Shown here piece by piece: positions 13,767 through 23,492 of a stretch of 58,292 bases of DNA. Made by a program: the position numbers and the translations under genes. The DNA is taken from NCBI GenBank assembly GCA_017473775.1, contig JAFUJH010000071.1, positions 1-58,292 on the forward strand, read 5' to 3'. The DNA comes from Ruminococcus sp. GTDB lineage: Bacteria > Bacillota > Clostridia > Oscillospirales > Acutalibacteraceae. Under the pieces are notes generated by a model, which searched no databases, had not been told where the DNA came from, and saw nothing but the letters and a program-made list of their open reading frames with translations. Position 1 is the stretch's first letter. The number at the start of each line of letters is the position of its first letter.

Positions 13767-15323
13767 ATGAGTATACTTAATGTTGAGCATTTGTCCCACG
13801 GATTTGGTGACAGAGCCATATTTGATGATGTTTCTTTCAGATTGCTCAAGGGTGAGCACATCGGACTTATCGGTGCAAACGGCGAAGGTAAATCCACATT
13901 TATGAATATTGTCACAGGCAAGCTGATGCCTGACGAGGGTAAGATTGAATGGGCTAAGAATGTCAGAGTAGGATACCTTGACCAGCACACAGTACTGAAA
14001 TCAGGTATGACCATTGAGGATGTACTGAAGTCTGCTTTCTCCTATCTGTTTGAGCTTGAGGAAAAGATGAATGATATCTGCGACAAGTTGGGCGATGCCG
14101 ACGAGGACACAATGGCAGAAATGCTTGAGGAACTTGGCACGATTCAGGACACGCTTACTCTCCACGACTTCTATGTTATTGACGCAAAGGTTGAGGAGGT
14201 CGCCAGAGCACTGGGACTTGCTGACCTTGGGCTTGAGCGGGATGTTACGGACCTGAGCGGCGGCCAGAGAACAAAGGTGCTCCTTGCAAAACTTCTGCTT
14301 GAAAAGCCTGATATTCTTCTGCTGGACGAGCCTACCAACTATCTGGACGAGGAGCATATCACTTGGCTCAAGCGATATCTGATTGACTACGAGAATGCAT
14401 TTATCCTAATTTCTCACGATATTCCCTTCCTTAACGAGGTAATCAATATTATCTATCATATGGAAAATCAGAAGCTGGAGCGATATGTTGGAGACTACCA
14501 TCATTTTGAGGAAGTACACGCTATGAAGAAGGCTCAGCTTGAGGCGGCGTTCAAGCGTCAGCAACAAGAGATTAGCGAGCTGAAAGACTTTGTGGCAAGG
14601 AACAAAGCCCGAGTCTCCACAAGAAATATGGCTATGTCCAGACAGAAGCTCCTTGATAAGATGGATGTAATTGAGCTTGCACAGGAGAAGCCAAAGCCTG
14701 AGTTCAACTTCAAGGTGGGACGCACACCGGGCAAGTTTATCTTTGAGGCTGAGGAACTTGTAATAGGATACGACGAGCCCTTGTCAAAGCCCTTGACCAT
14801 ACATATGGAGAGAGGACAGAAGATAGCTCTTGTTGGTGCAAACGGTATTGGAAAGACCACATTGCTCAGAAGTATTCTGGGACTTATCCCTCCTATTTCC
14901 GGCAAGGTGGAGTTAGGCGACAACCTGATGATTGGGTACTTTGAGCAGGAGTTTACAGGTGACAAGACAGTGACCTGCATTGAGGAAATATGGAAGGACT
15001 TCCCCTCACTGGGTCAACACGAGGTACGAGCCGCCCTTGCAAAATGCGGTCTGACAACTAAGCATATTGAAAGTCAGGTACGGGTACTCAGCGGTGGCGA
15101 GCAGGCTAAGGTGAGACTATGTAAGCTTATTAATAAAGAGACAAATGTACTCCTGCTGGACGAGCCTACAAACCATCTTGATGTAGACGCAAAGGAAGAG
15201 CTCAAACGAGCACTGAGGGAATACAGAGGAAGTATTCTGATTATCTGCCACGAGCCTGAGTTCTACCTTGATGTAGTGGACGAGGTCTGGGACTGCACCA
15301 AGTGGACAACCAAGATTTTTTGA
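13767..15323 (+). CDS. ABC-F ATPase (YbiT/YkpA-like)
   Basis: 518 residues with two ABC cassettes and no membrane part. Walker A motifs are GANGEGKST (about 37) and GANGIGKTT (about 353); signatures are LSGGQRTKV and LSGGEQAKV; Walker B is ILLLDEPTNYLD and VLLLDEPTNHLD. The charged linker (about 240-310) is the P-site tRNA-interaction motif typical of ABC-F proteins. These proteins act on the ribosome, in translation control or antibiotic protection. The linker is of ordinary length, so a housekeeping role is more likely than resistance. ATG 13767 follows TGAGGAGTTATT. Confidence 0.93.
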   Translation: MSILNVEHLSHGFGDRAIFDDVSFRLLKGEHIGLIGANGEGKSTFMNIVTGKLMPDEGKIEWAKNVRVGYLDQHTVLKSGMTIEDVLKSAFSYLFELEEKMNDICDKLGDADEDTMAEMLEELGTIQDTLTLHDFYVIDAKVEEVARALGLADLGLERDVTDLSGGQRTKVLLAKLLLEKPDILLLDEPTNYLDEEHITWLKRYLIDYENAFILISHDIPFLNEVINIIYHMENQKLERYVGDYHHFEEVHAMKKAQLEAAFKRQQQEISELKDFVARNKARVSTRNMAMSRQKLLDKMDVIELAQEKPKPEFNFKVGRTPGKFIFEAEELVIGYDEPLSKPLTIHMERGQKIALVGANGIGKTTLLRSILGLIPPISGKVELGDNLMIGYFEQEFTGDKTVTCIEEIWKDFPSLGQHEVRAALAKCGLTTKHIESQVRVLSGGEQAKVRLCKLINKETNVLLLDEPTNHLDVDAKEELKRALREYRGSILIICHEPEFYLDVVDEVWDCTKWTTKIF

Positions 15324-15360
15324 TAATTCTCTTAATAAATACAAAGTAATAAAACAAAGC

Positions 15361-15391
15361 AAAACCACCCGTTTGACGACGGGTGGTTTTA
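15361..15391. terminator. bidirectional terminator
   Basis: aaccacccgt pairs with acgggtggtt between A and T runs, located between the convergent ABC-F and cysteine protease genes. Confidence 0.88.
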
Positions 15392-15405
15392 TTGTTCAAT
15401 ATTGT

Positions 15406-17592
15406 TTACCATTCTTTAACGGTGTATTTGCCGTCAGAGGATGGGGCGTCTGCATAGTAGCGTTTTTCTCCGCCGCTGTAGGGGATATCTGCTGTCTGCA
15501 CACTGCCGTTTGTGAAGATGATATACTCCGCATCCTGCGGAATCTGGAGCACATACACGCTCTGACCGTAGTCATTGACAGAGGAAATAGTCATAGGCAC
15601 CCCCGGCCAGGAGGTCATATTGGTGTCGGAATCCGACCAGTAGTAGCAGGATACTGTACCGCTCCACTGGTGAGCGTTTGTAAAATACACAGTGTTTTGC
15701 ACTGCAGGCTCTGTTGTGACAGGTTCTGTTACAATAGTTGAAGGCTCTGTGGGGTCTGTAGCCTCTGTGGGAGCAGTTGTTACAAAAGGTGTTGAAGCCT
15801 CAGTAGACTCTGTGGGGTCTGCAGGCTTTGATGGCTGTGTGGGAATGATGGTATCTATCAGCACCTGAGTACCTGTGATGCCTGAATCCTTAAGCTCTGC
15901 CAGGTACTTCTGGATACAGGTAGCATCCTTGATAGTTACCTTTGTATCTGCGTCGCAATCAGAAAGGAGCAAAGATATATCCCCCTCGTCTACAAGATTG
16001 CTTATGTACTTCTGGATAAGGGTTGCGTCACTTATACTGATGTCACCGCTTTGGTTGCTATCCCCCGAGAGTCCATAGACATACTCCACAGGGTCTGTAA
16101 CTGTCGCTTCGGTCGATGTAGTGACAGTGGTTGTTGCTGTTGTCAGGGGCTCTGTTGTAATAAGTTCTGTTCCAGTAGTTGCCTCGGTCTCTGCAGGTTG
16201 TGATGAGGTTGAGGGAGCAGTGGGCTCTGCATACTCAAACTGAGGGAAGGTAACCTCCTTTGATGTGCCGTCCAGCTTCAGAGGATAGACATTATCAGGC
16301 CTTACAACTCTGCCTGTTGTGTCGTCCACTATCTCCATATTCTTAACAGTGAACACTATGCCGTCGGCTTCTTCATCCTCAAACTTAATGCTCCACTGAT
16401 ACTCGTGGAGAGTCTCAGAAGTTATATCGGGTACAAGGTTACTGAGGGCATAGACCATAGTGCCGTCGTTTGATTTCGTTGTGCCGTCATAGGAGAAGGT
16501 GTTTGCATACATTCCGTGCTGACGCTTGGGGCCAAGCTCGAAAGTGTAGGTAGTATCCCCCTTTGTGGCTGTGGCGTACATCCTGCACTGGCCGCGGTCT
16601 GAGGTGTTCAAGGTATAGCGGAAGTACAGCTCCGTATCGAAATCATAGGGCAGAATCTCTATCTGAGTATAATCGTGAAAAGCCGCAGGTCTGTAGTCAG
16701 GCACAGGGGCATTGCTGACACAGGAGACTCTGTTCAGTGCATCATATGCAATCCACATAAAGCCTTGGTTGTGGCGGTCTGTACCCCAGGAGTTGGCAAT
16801 TTTAAGAGCACCCATCTCGCCTGCATCAACCTTATCGTTTGAGTTGATATCCGTCCAGATATTATCGTTATAGCCAACGATTGCAAGCCTGTGACGGACA
16901 GAGGTACCGTCCTCATACATAACAACATATTCGTTCAGGTATTTATCGTTTTCAGGCGCAGAAGAATTCTGCTTGAGCCTGCCTACCTTCCATGAGCTGA
17001 TATATGTAGTTCCTGCAAGTACCTCTCCCTGCGCTAGCAAGGTCTTGATATTTGTAAGGTCAGGGTCGTCGGGTGATGTTATCTGAGAATCCTCCTCGCC
17101 GATATTCTTGAAAATTGTATAGTCGCTGATTCTGTATTGCATTGCAGTTTTCCACATTTCTTCAGTGGGATACCAGTTCTGGTCATCTTCGTTTGAAAAC
17201 TCTGCATCGCTTTGTCTGAGGCAACCTATCTCCTTCATCATATTATACACATCGTTTTCCCATGTGCCTGCTGACCTGCCGCCGTTGGCAAGGTTATACA
17301 GCCATCTGGCTGAAAAAGCATTCTCTGAAGTTGTGGCTATATCCAATTCCCTGTTCATCATATAGGTAAATTGGTAATAGCCCTGTGCCCAGCACACACA
17401 AGAACCTTGGTCACCCTGGGTATCTATGGGAGGAAAGTATTTGCTCTGACTGTTATCAACAATATCAGGGAGGTCACCCTGTGAGGAAACTGATTCTGAA
17501 ACAAAAACAGTTGCGTCAGAAGTGATTACTGCAGACAAAACAAGCAGTAAAGAAATAAAAACAGAACAAAGTTTAATTAATTGCTTTTTCAT
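15406..17592 (-). CDS. secreted papain-family cysteine protease with dockerin and starch-binding-like module
   Basis: 728 residues from ATG 17592 (AAAGGATA upstream). A signal peptide (1-28) is followed by a C1 peptidase domain (about 50-310): oxyanion Gln59 and nucleophile Cys65 in TQGDQGSCV, the His in VRHRLAIVGY and the Asn in IANSWG. A beta-rich region follows, then Thr/Pro/Glu linker, a type I dockerin (about 510-567, two calcium loops GDSNQSGDIS and CDADTKVT, each followed by a DATxIQKY helix), a second Thr/Pro linker and a C-terminal module (about 635-728) with the W/Y-rich pattern of CBM26 starch-binding domains. It would attach to a cohesin scaffold and to starch. It sits 54 bases after clpE. 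Confidence 0.9.
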   Translation of the reverse strand: MKKQLIKLCSVFISLLLVLSAVITSDATVFVSESVSSQGDLPDIVDNSQSKYFPPIDTQGDQGSCVCWAQGYYQFTYMMNRELDIATTSENAFSARWLYNLANGGRSAGTWENDVYNMMKEIGCLRQSDAEFSNEDDQNWYPTEEMWKTAMQYRISDYTIFKNIGEEDSQITSPDDPDLTNIKTLLAQGEVLAGTTYISSWKVGRLKQNSSAPENDKYLNEYVVMYEDGTSVRHRLAIVGYNDNIWTDINSNDKVDAGEMGALKIANSWGTDRHNQGFMWIAYDALNRVSCVSNAPVPDYRPAAFHDYTQIEILPYDFDTELYFRYTLNTSDRGQCRMYATATKGDTTYTFELGPKRQHGMYANTFSYDGTTKSNDGTMVYALSNLVPDITSETLHEYQWSIKFEDEEADGIVFTVKNMEIVDDTTGRVVRPDNVYPLKLDGTSKEVTFPQFEYAEPTAPSTSSQPAETEATTGTELITTEPLTTATTTVTTSTEATVTDPVEYVYGLSGDSNQSGDISISDATLIQKYISNLVDEGDISLLLSDCDADTKVTIKDATCIQKYLAELKDSGITGTQVLIDTIIPTQPSKPADPTESTEASTPFVTTAPTEATDPTEPSTIVTEPVTTEPAVQNTVYFTNAHQWSGTVSCYYWSDSDTNMTSWPGVPMTISSVNDYGQSVYVLQIPQDAEYIIFTNGSVQTADIPYSGGEKRYYADAPSSDGKYTVKEW

Positions 17593-17646
17593 ATTAATAT
17601 ATCCTTTCAACTTCTACGCAACTGTAGGTTAGATTATTTAGTTTTA

Positions 17647-19983
17647 TTAAATTACTTCGATTTTTACATTGCCGTCAACTGCAGTCAGGTTGATACCGAT
17701 GATACCGCCCTCACCCTTTGCAATCATCTCCTCAGCAATGAGTTCTTCTACCTCTTTGCGGATGATGTTACGCAAATCTCTTGCTCCGCTTCTGCCGTCT
17801 GTAATTTTATCGGTGAGGCACTCACAAGCAGCCTCGTCAAAGGTAAACTGAATACCCTTTTCCTTTAAGGTATCCACATATTCGGAGAGCATCAGGGATG
17901 CAATCCTCCTCAGGTCATCCTTCTCAAGATGACGGAAAACTAAAATCTCGTCCACACGGGCTATGAACTCGGGACGAAGGAACTCAGCAAGCGCCTTCAT
18001 CACCTTGTCGCGGGTAGCGTCTGCCTCGCTCTTTGCAAAGCCAAGGGCGTTTTCCTTCTTCTCTGAGCCTGCGTTACTGGTCATAACAATAACTGTATTC
18101 TCAAAGTTTACAACTCTGCCGTGGGCATCGGTGAGCTTACCTTCGTCCAGAATCTGCAGGAGAATATTGAGCACATCGGGATGAGCCTTTTCAATTTCGT
18201 CAAAGAGGAGCACACTGTAGGGACGGCGGCGGACTTTTTCGGTAACCTGTCCTGCCTCATCATAGCCTACATATCCAGGAGGTGAGCCGATAATCTTGGA
18301 GACAGAGTGCTTCTCCATAAATTCGGACATATCCAGACGGATTAAGGTCTCGGGAGTATCAAAGAGAAGTGAGGAAAGCACCTTGACAAGCTCGGTTTTA
18401 CCTACACCTGTGGGGCCAACAAAGATAAAGGATGCAGGACGGCGTCTGGGAGAAATCTGCACACGGCTACGCTTGATAGCATTTGCGAGAGCCTTCACAG
18501 CCTCATCCTGACCGATAATCTTCTCTTTCATCCGGGATTCTATGTTTGCAAGCTTTGCAAGCTCGTTCTCACGGACATGAGTTGAAGGGATACCTGTCCA
18601 CAGCTCGATAACCTTGGCAAGGTCCTCCTCGGTGACTGCAGTCTCCAGTGACTCCTGAGGAATCTCGGCAATCTGCTGGTCAACACGGGCAAGCTCACTC
18701 TTGACTGTGGCAAGACGCTCGTAGTCTATCTGCTCCTCGGTTGTAAGCTTCTCCTGTACAAGCTGGAGGTGGTGCTTCTCGTCGCAGAGCTTATCATAGC
18801 GCTCACGCTCTTTGTTACGAAGTGATGCACAGGCACAAGCCTCGTCCAGCAGGTCGATAGCCTTATCGGGCAGGAAGCGGTCTGTGATGTATCGCTCAGA
18901 GAAAATAACAGCCTTACGGATAATATCCTCACCCACTGTAACACGGTGGTGCATTGCGTAGTAATCCTTGATACCATCAAGCACCTCGATAGCCTCGGAT
19001 ACTGAGGGCTCGGCAACCTTCACAGGCTGGAAACGACGCTCTAAAGCTGAATCCTTCTCGATGTATTTTCTGTATTCATTGAAAGTGGTAGCACCTACCA
19101 CTTGAATCTCACCACGGGACAAAGCAGGCTTCAGAATATTTGCCGCGTTCATTGTACCCTCAGCATCACCTGTACCTACAAGGTTGTGAACCTCGTCAAT
19201 GAACAGAATGATATTGCCAAGATTCTTGACCTCCTGAGTGAGTCCCTTGATTCGGCTTTCAAACTGACCTCTGAACTGAGTACCTGCCACAAGAGCAGTC
19301 AGGTCAAGGAGGTGAATCTCCTTATTCCTGAGACGCTGAGGCACATTACCCTGTGCAATACGAAGTGCCAGACCCTCGGCGATAGCGGTCTTACCTACAC
19401 CGGGCTCACCGATGAGACAGGGATTGTTCTTGGTGCGTCTGGAGAGAATCTGGATAACACGCTCAATCTCTTTATCTCTGCCGATTACTCTGTCAGTCTT
19501 ACCCTCTCGGGCTTTACGGGTTAAGTCCTCGCAGTAAAGAGAGAGGAACTTCCGCTCTTTCTTCTCCTTTTTCTCCTGCTTCTTTGTCTTTTTGGGGTCG
19601 GCGTTACCTGCACCTGAGGGGGGATTGGCATTGCCGCCGAAGAAGTTATTGAAGAAGCTTGGGAATGCAGGAGCACCGCCTGGAGTGAAGTCATCTCCGT
19701 CTGCAGACTCTGCCTCCTCAACTCCCATATCATCAGGAGTCATTCCCTGCATCATCTCGGACAAATCGCCGCCCTCCTGGAGGCTCTCCATCATAGGACC
19801 CATCTGGTCCTCCATAGCTTTTAAGTCCTCGTCTGTGATGCCCATCTTCTTCATCAGGTCATCCACAGGCTTGATACCCAGCTCTCTTGCACAGGAGAGG
19901 CAGTAGCCTACTGTGTTTGAGTCATTCTGGTTATTGGAAACAAATACAACTGCGGTACGCTTACCGCATCTTGAACATAACAT
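17647..19983 (-). CDS. clpE: ClpE-like AAA+ unfoldase with N-terminal zinc finger
   Basis: 778 residues. The N-terminus has a four-Cys zinc finger (C3, C6, C28, C31), as in ClpE and McsA, in place of the Clp N domain. An acidic/Gly linker (about 60-150) follows. D1 has Walker A GEPGVGKT (192-199) and FIDEVHNL; a short coiled middle domain follows; D2 has GPTGVGKT and [12 protein letters not shown]. The LGF tripeptide in ENALGFAKS is at the place of the ClpP-docking loop. It unfolds proteins for ClpP. No CtsR-type box is seen; it follows pgsA by 23 bases and is probably in the same transcript. Confidence 0.9.
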   Translation of the reverse strand: MLCSRCGKRTAVVFVSNNQNDSNTVGYCLSCARELGIKPVDDLMKKMGITDEDLKAMEDQMGPMMESLQEGGDLSEMMQGMTPDDMGVEEAESADGDDFTPGGAPAFPSFFNNFFGGNANPPSGAGNADPKKTKKQEKKEKKERKFLSLYCEDLTRKAREGKTDRVIGRDKEIERVIQILSRRTKNNPCLIGEPGVGKTAIAEGLALRIAQGNVPQRLRNKEIHLLDLTALVAGTQFRGQFESRIKGLTQEVKNLGNIILFIDEVHNLVGTGDAEGTMNAANILKPALSRGEIQVVGATTFNEYRKYIEKDSALERRFQPVKVAEPSVSEAIEVLDGIKDYYAMHHRVTVGEDIIRKAVIFSERYITDRFLPDKAIDLLDEACACASLRNKERERYDKLCDEKHHLQLVQEKLTTEEQIDYERLATVKSELARVDQQIAEIPQESLETAVTEEDLAKVIELWTGIPSTHVRENELAKLANIESRMKEKIIGQDEAVKALANAIKRSRVQISPRRRPASFIFVGPTGVGKTELVKVLSSLLFDTPETLIRLDMSEFMEKHSVSKIIGSPPGYVGYDEAGQVTEKVRRRPYSVLLFDEIEKAHPDVLNILLQILDEGKLTDAHGRVVNFENTVIVMTSNAGSEKKENALGFAKSEADATRDKVMKALAEFLRPEFIARVDEILVFRHLEKDDLRRIASLMLSEYVDTLKEKGIQFTFDEAACECLTDKITDGRSGARDLRNIIRKEVEELIAEEMIAKGEGGIIGINLTAVDGNVKIEVI

Positions 19984-20006
19984 AACATTCTCCTTTATAT
20001 GAGCAA

Positions 20007-20621
20007 TCAGTCAGCAGTGTTACCTGCCTGTGATTTTTCTTCTTTGGCTTTTTTCATCATTGCCCTGAAGATAAGGTAGTATCTTACAAGGGAATACAGC
20101 ATAATCACTGCTGTTATTGAAAGAAGTATAAGTGAAACAATATCGAAGTTCTGAACATCCAGAATAAGGTCGAACACCACAATTGCTGCTACAGATACAT
20201 AGAAGCAGACAGTGCCTACCTTGCCGTACCACTCGGAGGCAAAGGGCATAACCTTATTCTTGAGCATTACTGATGCACCGATGAGCATAAGCAAATCCTT
20301 GATAATCAGAATAACAATTACAGGGATAATCATAGGCTCCACAACAGACAGGCAAACGCCCACTGCAAGAAGTGTCAGCTTATCAGCCACAGGGTCCAGC
20401 ATCTTGCCAAGCTGGGTAATCTGATTGAGTTTTCTGGCTAAGAAGCCGTCCACACAATCAGAAAGTCCTGAGACAATTATGCATATAGCGGCAAAGAGGT
20501 ACTCCTTCTTCAAAAAGAGTATCACAAAGGGCGCTATGAGCACAATCCTGATATAGCTCAGAATATTCGGAACAGTGAAAATATACCGAAGGTCTACTTT
20601 CTTTTCTTTATTCCACTCCAT
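20007..20621 (-). CDS. pgsA: CDP-diacylglycerol-glycerol-3-phosphate 3-phosphatidyltransferase
   Basis: 204 residues with the CDP-alcohol phosphotransferase signature D-x2-D-G-x2-A-R-x8-G-x3-D-x3-D (SDCVDGFLARKL, then G-KMLDPVADK at about 54-82) and five or six membrane helices. It makes phosphatidylglycerophosphate for phosphatidylglycerol. It lies between the CvpA gene and clpE in a minus-strand operon. Confidence 0.94.
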   Translation of the reverse strand: MEWNKEKKVDLRYIFTVPNILSYIRIVLIAPFVILFLKKEYLFAAICIIVSGLSDCVDGFLARKLNQITQLGKMLDPVADKLTLLAVGVCLSVVEPMIIPVIVILIIKDLLMLIGASVMLKNKVMPFASEWYGKVGTVCFYVSVAAIVVFDLILDVQNFDIVSLILLSITAVIMLYSLVRYYLIFRAMMKKAKEEKSQAGNTAD

Positions 20622-20650
20622 TTTAAACTTTCTCCTATACCTTACAAAAA

Positions 20651-21382
20651 TTAAATAATCTCCTGAACAGAGTAGGTAAACTGCTGAGTCAGGCTGATAA
20701 TATCGCCGTTATAGATAAAACTGAACACATAGGAAGTGTCTATATATTCCTGACTGAGGAAGGTCCACTGTGCAGGGAACAAGGGAAGCAACAGGTTAAA
20801 CAGTATAAGTATGAGGGTAACGGTGACAAGTCCCTCAACAAGTCCCAATGCACCGCCAAGAACAGAATCGACCACACGGATAAGAGGCAGACGGAAAACC
20901 TTAGCCACAACCTTTGCAAGCTTTGACAGAAGCACTGACAGCACAATGAAAAGGATGATACAGAGTATAGTGCTTATGACACCTGTGACTGTAGGCTCGA
21001 TTGCATCGGTAATAGACTGTGCGGCAAGCTCGCCCTTATCGGTTACCGTCTGTGCACAGAAGCTCTCAAAGCTGCTCTGAGGCAGACCGAAAAACGCCAT
21101 AGCTGAAATAACAAACGCAGGGATTGCTGTAACTATATCAGCGGCGGTCTGTGTAACTGAGTTCATCGCTGAGCTTACGAGCACATCGGATATCCTGCTC
21201 TCAAGAGAAGCCCTGATAAATGCATCAAAGATAAATTGGGAAATAAACCGTGACAGCACAACGCTGAGCACGCCTGCGGCGATAAGTGCCACCACAGACA
21301 GCAGAGTCTTTGCGGCACCGCGTCGTACACCGCCTATAATAAATACAATTAATATAATAAGTATGACAAGGTCGTAAAGCAT
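20651..21382 (-). CDS. CvpA family membrane protein
   Basis: 243 residues. The opening pattern (DLVILIILIVFIIGGVRRGAAKTLLSV) and four membrane helices with a conserved late RVVDSVLGGALGLVEG segment fit the CvpA family. Relatives are linked to colicin V export or envelope processes; the molecular role is unclear. It begins 12 bases after the upstream beta-propeller-like gene. Confidence 0.85.
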   Translation of the reverse strand: MLYDLVILIILIVFIIGGVRRGAAKTLLSVVALIAAGVLSVVLSRFISQFIFDAFIRASLESRISDVLVSSAMNSVTQTAADIVTAIPAFVISAMAFFGLPQSSFESFCAQTVTDKGELAAQSITDAIEPTVTGVISTILCIILFIVLSVLLSKLAKVVAKVFRLPLIRVVDSVLGGALGLVEGLVTVTLILILFNLLLPLFPAQWTFLSQEYIDTSYVFSFIYNGDIISLTQQFTYSVQEII

Positions 21383-21394
21383 AATGCCTCCCTA

Positions 21395-22630
21395 TCAGAG
21401 TGCAAGTCCGTTAATATCGGAAAGTCCTAAGATGTATACAAAGTTTGTGGATGCAAGGCGAATCTGCTTGCAATCGGAGTTAACCTGACTGCTTGAAATC
21501 AGGTCGCCGTTATAGCGGTAAAGGTGAACACCCTGTGTATCGCACACGGCGAGTCTGTCCTTATATGTGCTGACAGAGATAAGAGCTTTGTCGGTCTCGA
21601 TGGTTTTCTCTGTTTTGCCTGAAGCGTTTACATACTCAACACTGCAGTTTCTGCCGTCACCGCTTCGGGAAAGTGACAGTGCAAGCACACCCACATCAGT
21701 GTTGATATCGTAAGCAGTAAGGGTCATCTGGCTGTAGGACTTCTTCTGAAGGGAAGAAAACTTACTGCCGTTTACCACATAGGATGCATCAGAGCCGATA
21801 GCACACACGGAGTTACGGCTGAGGTAATTGCAATCAAAGAGCATATCCCCTGATATCTGATGCTTGGCGACAGGCTCCTCCTTGCTGAAATCCACAACAT
21901 ATATAATGCTCACACTGCTGCCCTTGTCGGCAGATATACCGCACACAACAGCACCTGAGCCGTCAGGACTGAGCGCCATGGAAGTGATATAATACTCCGA
22001 GAAGGAGTAGGAATATCTGATTTTGTGCTCAGCGGTGTAGGCACTGAGTCTGGCATTGTAGCCGCTTTCCTCAGTAACAAGAGCATAGCTCATATCAGAC
22101 GCCAAATCTGCAAGATATATATTATATTCTGCATCCGAAGAATATATAACATGGGTGCTGTCTGCAAACATAAAGCCTGTGGAGCCTAAGTCATAGACAA
22201 GTGCCGCTGTGTCGGTAGTCTTCATCACAGGTCTGGCGTAGCCGTGCTGTGTACTGAACAGCTCCTGTCCCTGTGAATCAAGACACACAAAGCTTGTATC
22301 TGAGGCATAGCAAAGTCCATCAGAAAAAGTACGGAAGTTACCTGCATCCACAGAGGAGCCTGATACAACCGAGGTGAAGCTCTTGCCTTTGCTCATGTTA
22401 TCTACACAGGAGGAGATGTTACCCCTTGTAAAATACAGCACAACACAAAGCACAAGAAGCACAAGGATGCCCGCGGCAATGAGGAGCTTTTTCTTATCAA
22501 GCTTTAAGCCTGAGGACTCCTGCTTTTCGTACTCGTCAAGAGGCAGTTGTTCAAAGCTCATAACCTGACGGTCGTCCTTTTTCTTTTTATCATTGCGGTA
22601 ATGATTTGGTTTTTTTCTGAATAAACCCAT
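21395..22630 (-). CDS. membrane-anchored beta-propeller-like protein (DUF5711-like)
   Basis: 411 residues. The start is ATG 22630, preceded by AAAGGGGGAATACCCC; the frame is open about 100 codons further upstream, but that extension has no site and an unlikely composition. The N-terminus is basic (MGLFRKKP) and cytoplasmic, one membrane helix follows at about 62-82, and the outer part consists of repeated beta motifs ending in short GDGRNCSV- or DTQGVHLY-like turns, as in propellers. First gene of the operon with CvpA, pgsA and clpE. The family name is from memory and moderately sure. Confidence 0.75.
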   Translation of the reverse strand: MGLFRKKPNHYRNDKKKKDDRQVMSFEQLPLDEYEKQESSGLKLDKKKLLIAAGILVLLVLCVVLYFTRGNISSCVDNMSKGKSFTSVVSGSSVDAGNFRTFSDGLCYASDTSFVCLDSQGQELFSTQHGYARPVMKTTDTAALVYDLGSTGFMFADSTHVIYSSDAEYNIYLADLASDMSYALVTEESGYNARLSAYTAEHKIRYSYSFSEYYITSMALSPDGSGAVVCGISADKGSSVSIIYVVDFSKEEPVAKHQISGDMLFDCNYLSRNSVCAIGSDASYVVNGSKFSSLQKKSYSQMTLTAYDINTDVGVLALSLSRSGDGRNCSVEYVNASGKTEKTIETDKALISVSTYKDRLAVCDTQGVHLYRYNGDLISSSQVNSDCKQIRLASTNFVYILGLSDINGLAL

Positions 22631-22709
22631 GGGGTATTCCCCCTTTCTACAATAATACACTAATAAAAAAATAATGTATGGATAATTTGTAAATATTGAA
22701 AATAAAAAT

Positions 22710-23492
22710 TCAGAGGTCGTAGAAAACCTCGTCCAGATAAAGTCCGCAGGCAGGAGCAGTAGGGCCTGCCTCACAGCGGTTAAGTGCACTGAGTATATAG
22801 GGTATTGCATCAGGTGTTGTGCCACCCTCGTTGATATACAGAAGTGTACCCACCATAATACGCACCATATTATACAGGAAGCCGTCTGCACTGACAGAGA
22901 AGTAGACCATATCTCCCTCACGCCATACAGAGAAGTCGGAGACATTGCGTACAAAATCCCCTATCTCACGCTTATCAAGAGTGCAGAAGGATGTGAAATC
23001 GTGTGCACCGATGAATGCCTTGGAGGCTTCGTTGAGCATATCTGCGTTAATAGGTCTGCGGTAATGGAGTGCCCTACCCCGAAGGAAGGGGTCCCTGACC
23101 TGAGAATTGTGGACTTTGTAAATATAGCGTTTGCCGAGAGCACTGTATCGCGCGTGAAAATCAAGAGGCACCTCGCGGACATTGGTGACCACTACCTCCT
23201 CAGGCAGATGAGAATTCACCGCCGCTAAAAAACGCTCGCAGGGTATGGGATGATTGACCCTCATACTGATGCAGAACATATTGGCATGCACACCTGAGTC
23301 GGTACGGCTGCAACCTTTGATATCGGGACATTTGCCGATAATCTTTGCCACTGCCTCCTGAAAAACCTGCTGGACGGTAATGGCGTTATGCTGAATCTGC
23401 CAGCCGTGGAACACACTGCCGTCAAACCTGAGTGTAAACAGCAGGTTACGCTCACTTTGGACAATATCGGGAATTACAGGAAGATGTTGCAT
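22710..23492 (-). CDS. truA: tRNA pseudouridine(38-40) synthase
   Basis: 260 residues from ATG 23492 (AGCAGGAGTAG upstream); an in-frame extension of 38 codons runs inside ecfT and is rejected. The catalytic Asp is in GCSRTDSGVHA, and RYIYKVHN and FLYNMVRIMVGTL are conserved TruA blocks. It modifies the anticodon arm of several tRNAs. The start overlaps the ecfT end by 19 bases, which indicates coupling; ecfA1-ecfA2-ecfT-truA is a common Firmicute order. Confidence 0.95.
   Translation of the reverse strand: MQHLPVIPDIVQSERNLLFTLRFDGSVFHGWQIQHNAITVQQVFQEAVAKIIGKCPDIKGCSRTDSGVHANMFCISMRVNHPIPCERFLAAVNSHLPEEVVVTNVREVPLDFHARYSALGKRYIYKVHNSQVRDPFLRGRALHYRRPINADMLNEASKAFIGAHDFTSFCTLDKREIGDFVRNVSDFSVWREGDMVYFSVSADGFLYNMVRIMVGTLLYINEGGTTPDAIPYILSALNRCEAGPTAPACGLYLDEVFYDL

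Noticed and set aside
13767-15323. ABC-F as an antibiotic-resistance gene
   Set aside because: The inter-domain linker is of ordinary length and the protein resembles housekeeping YbiT/YkpA-type ABC-F; no resistance context is seen.
21395-22954. Longer version of the beta-propeller-like protein starting near 22954
   Set aside because: The extra 108 codons run antisense into truA sequence and have no ribosome binding site; ATG 22630 has a strong one.
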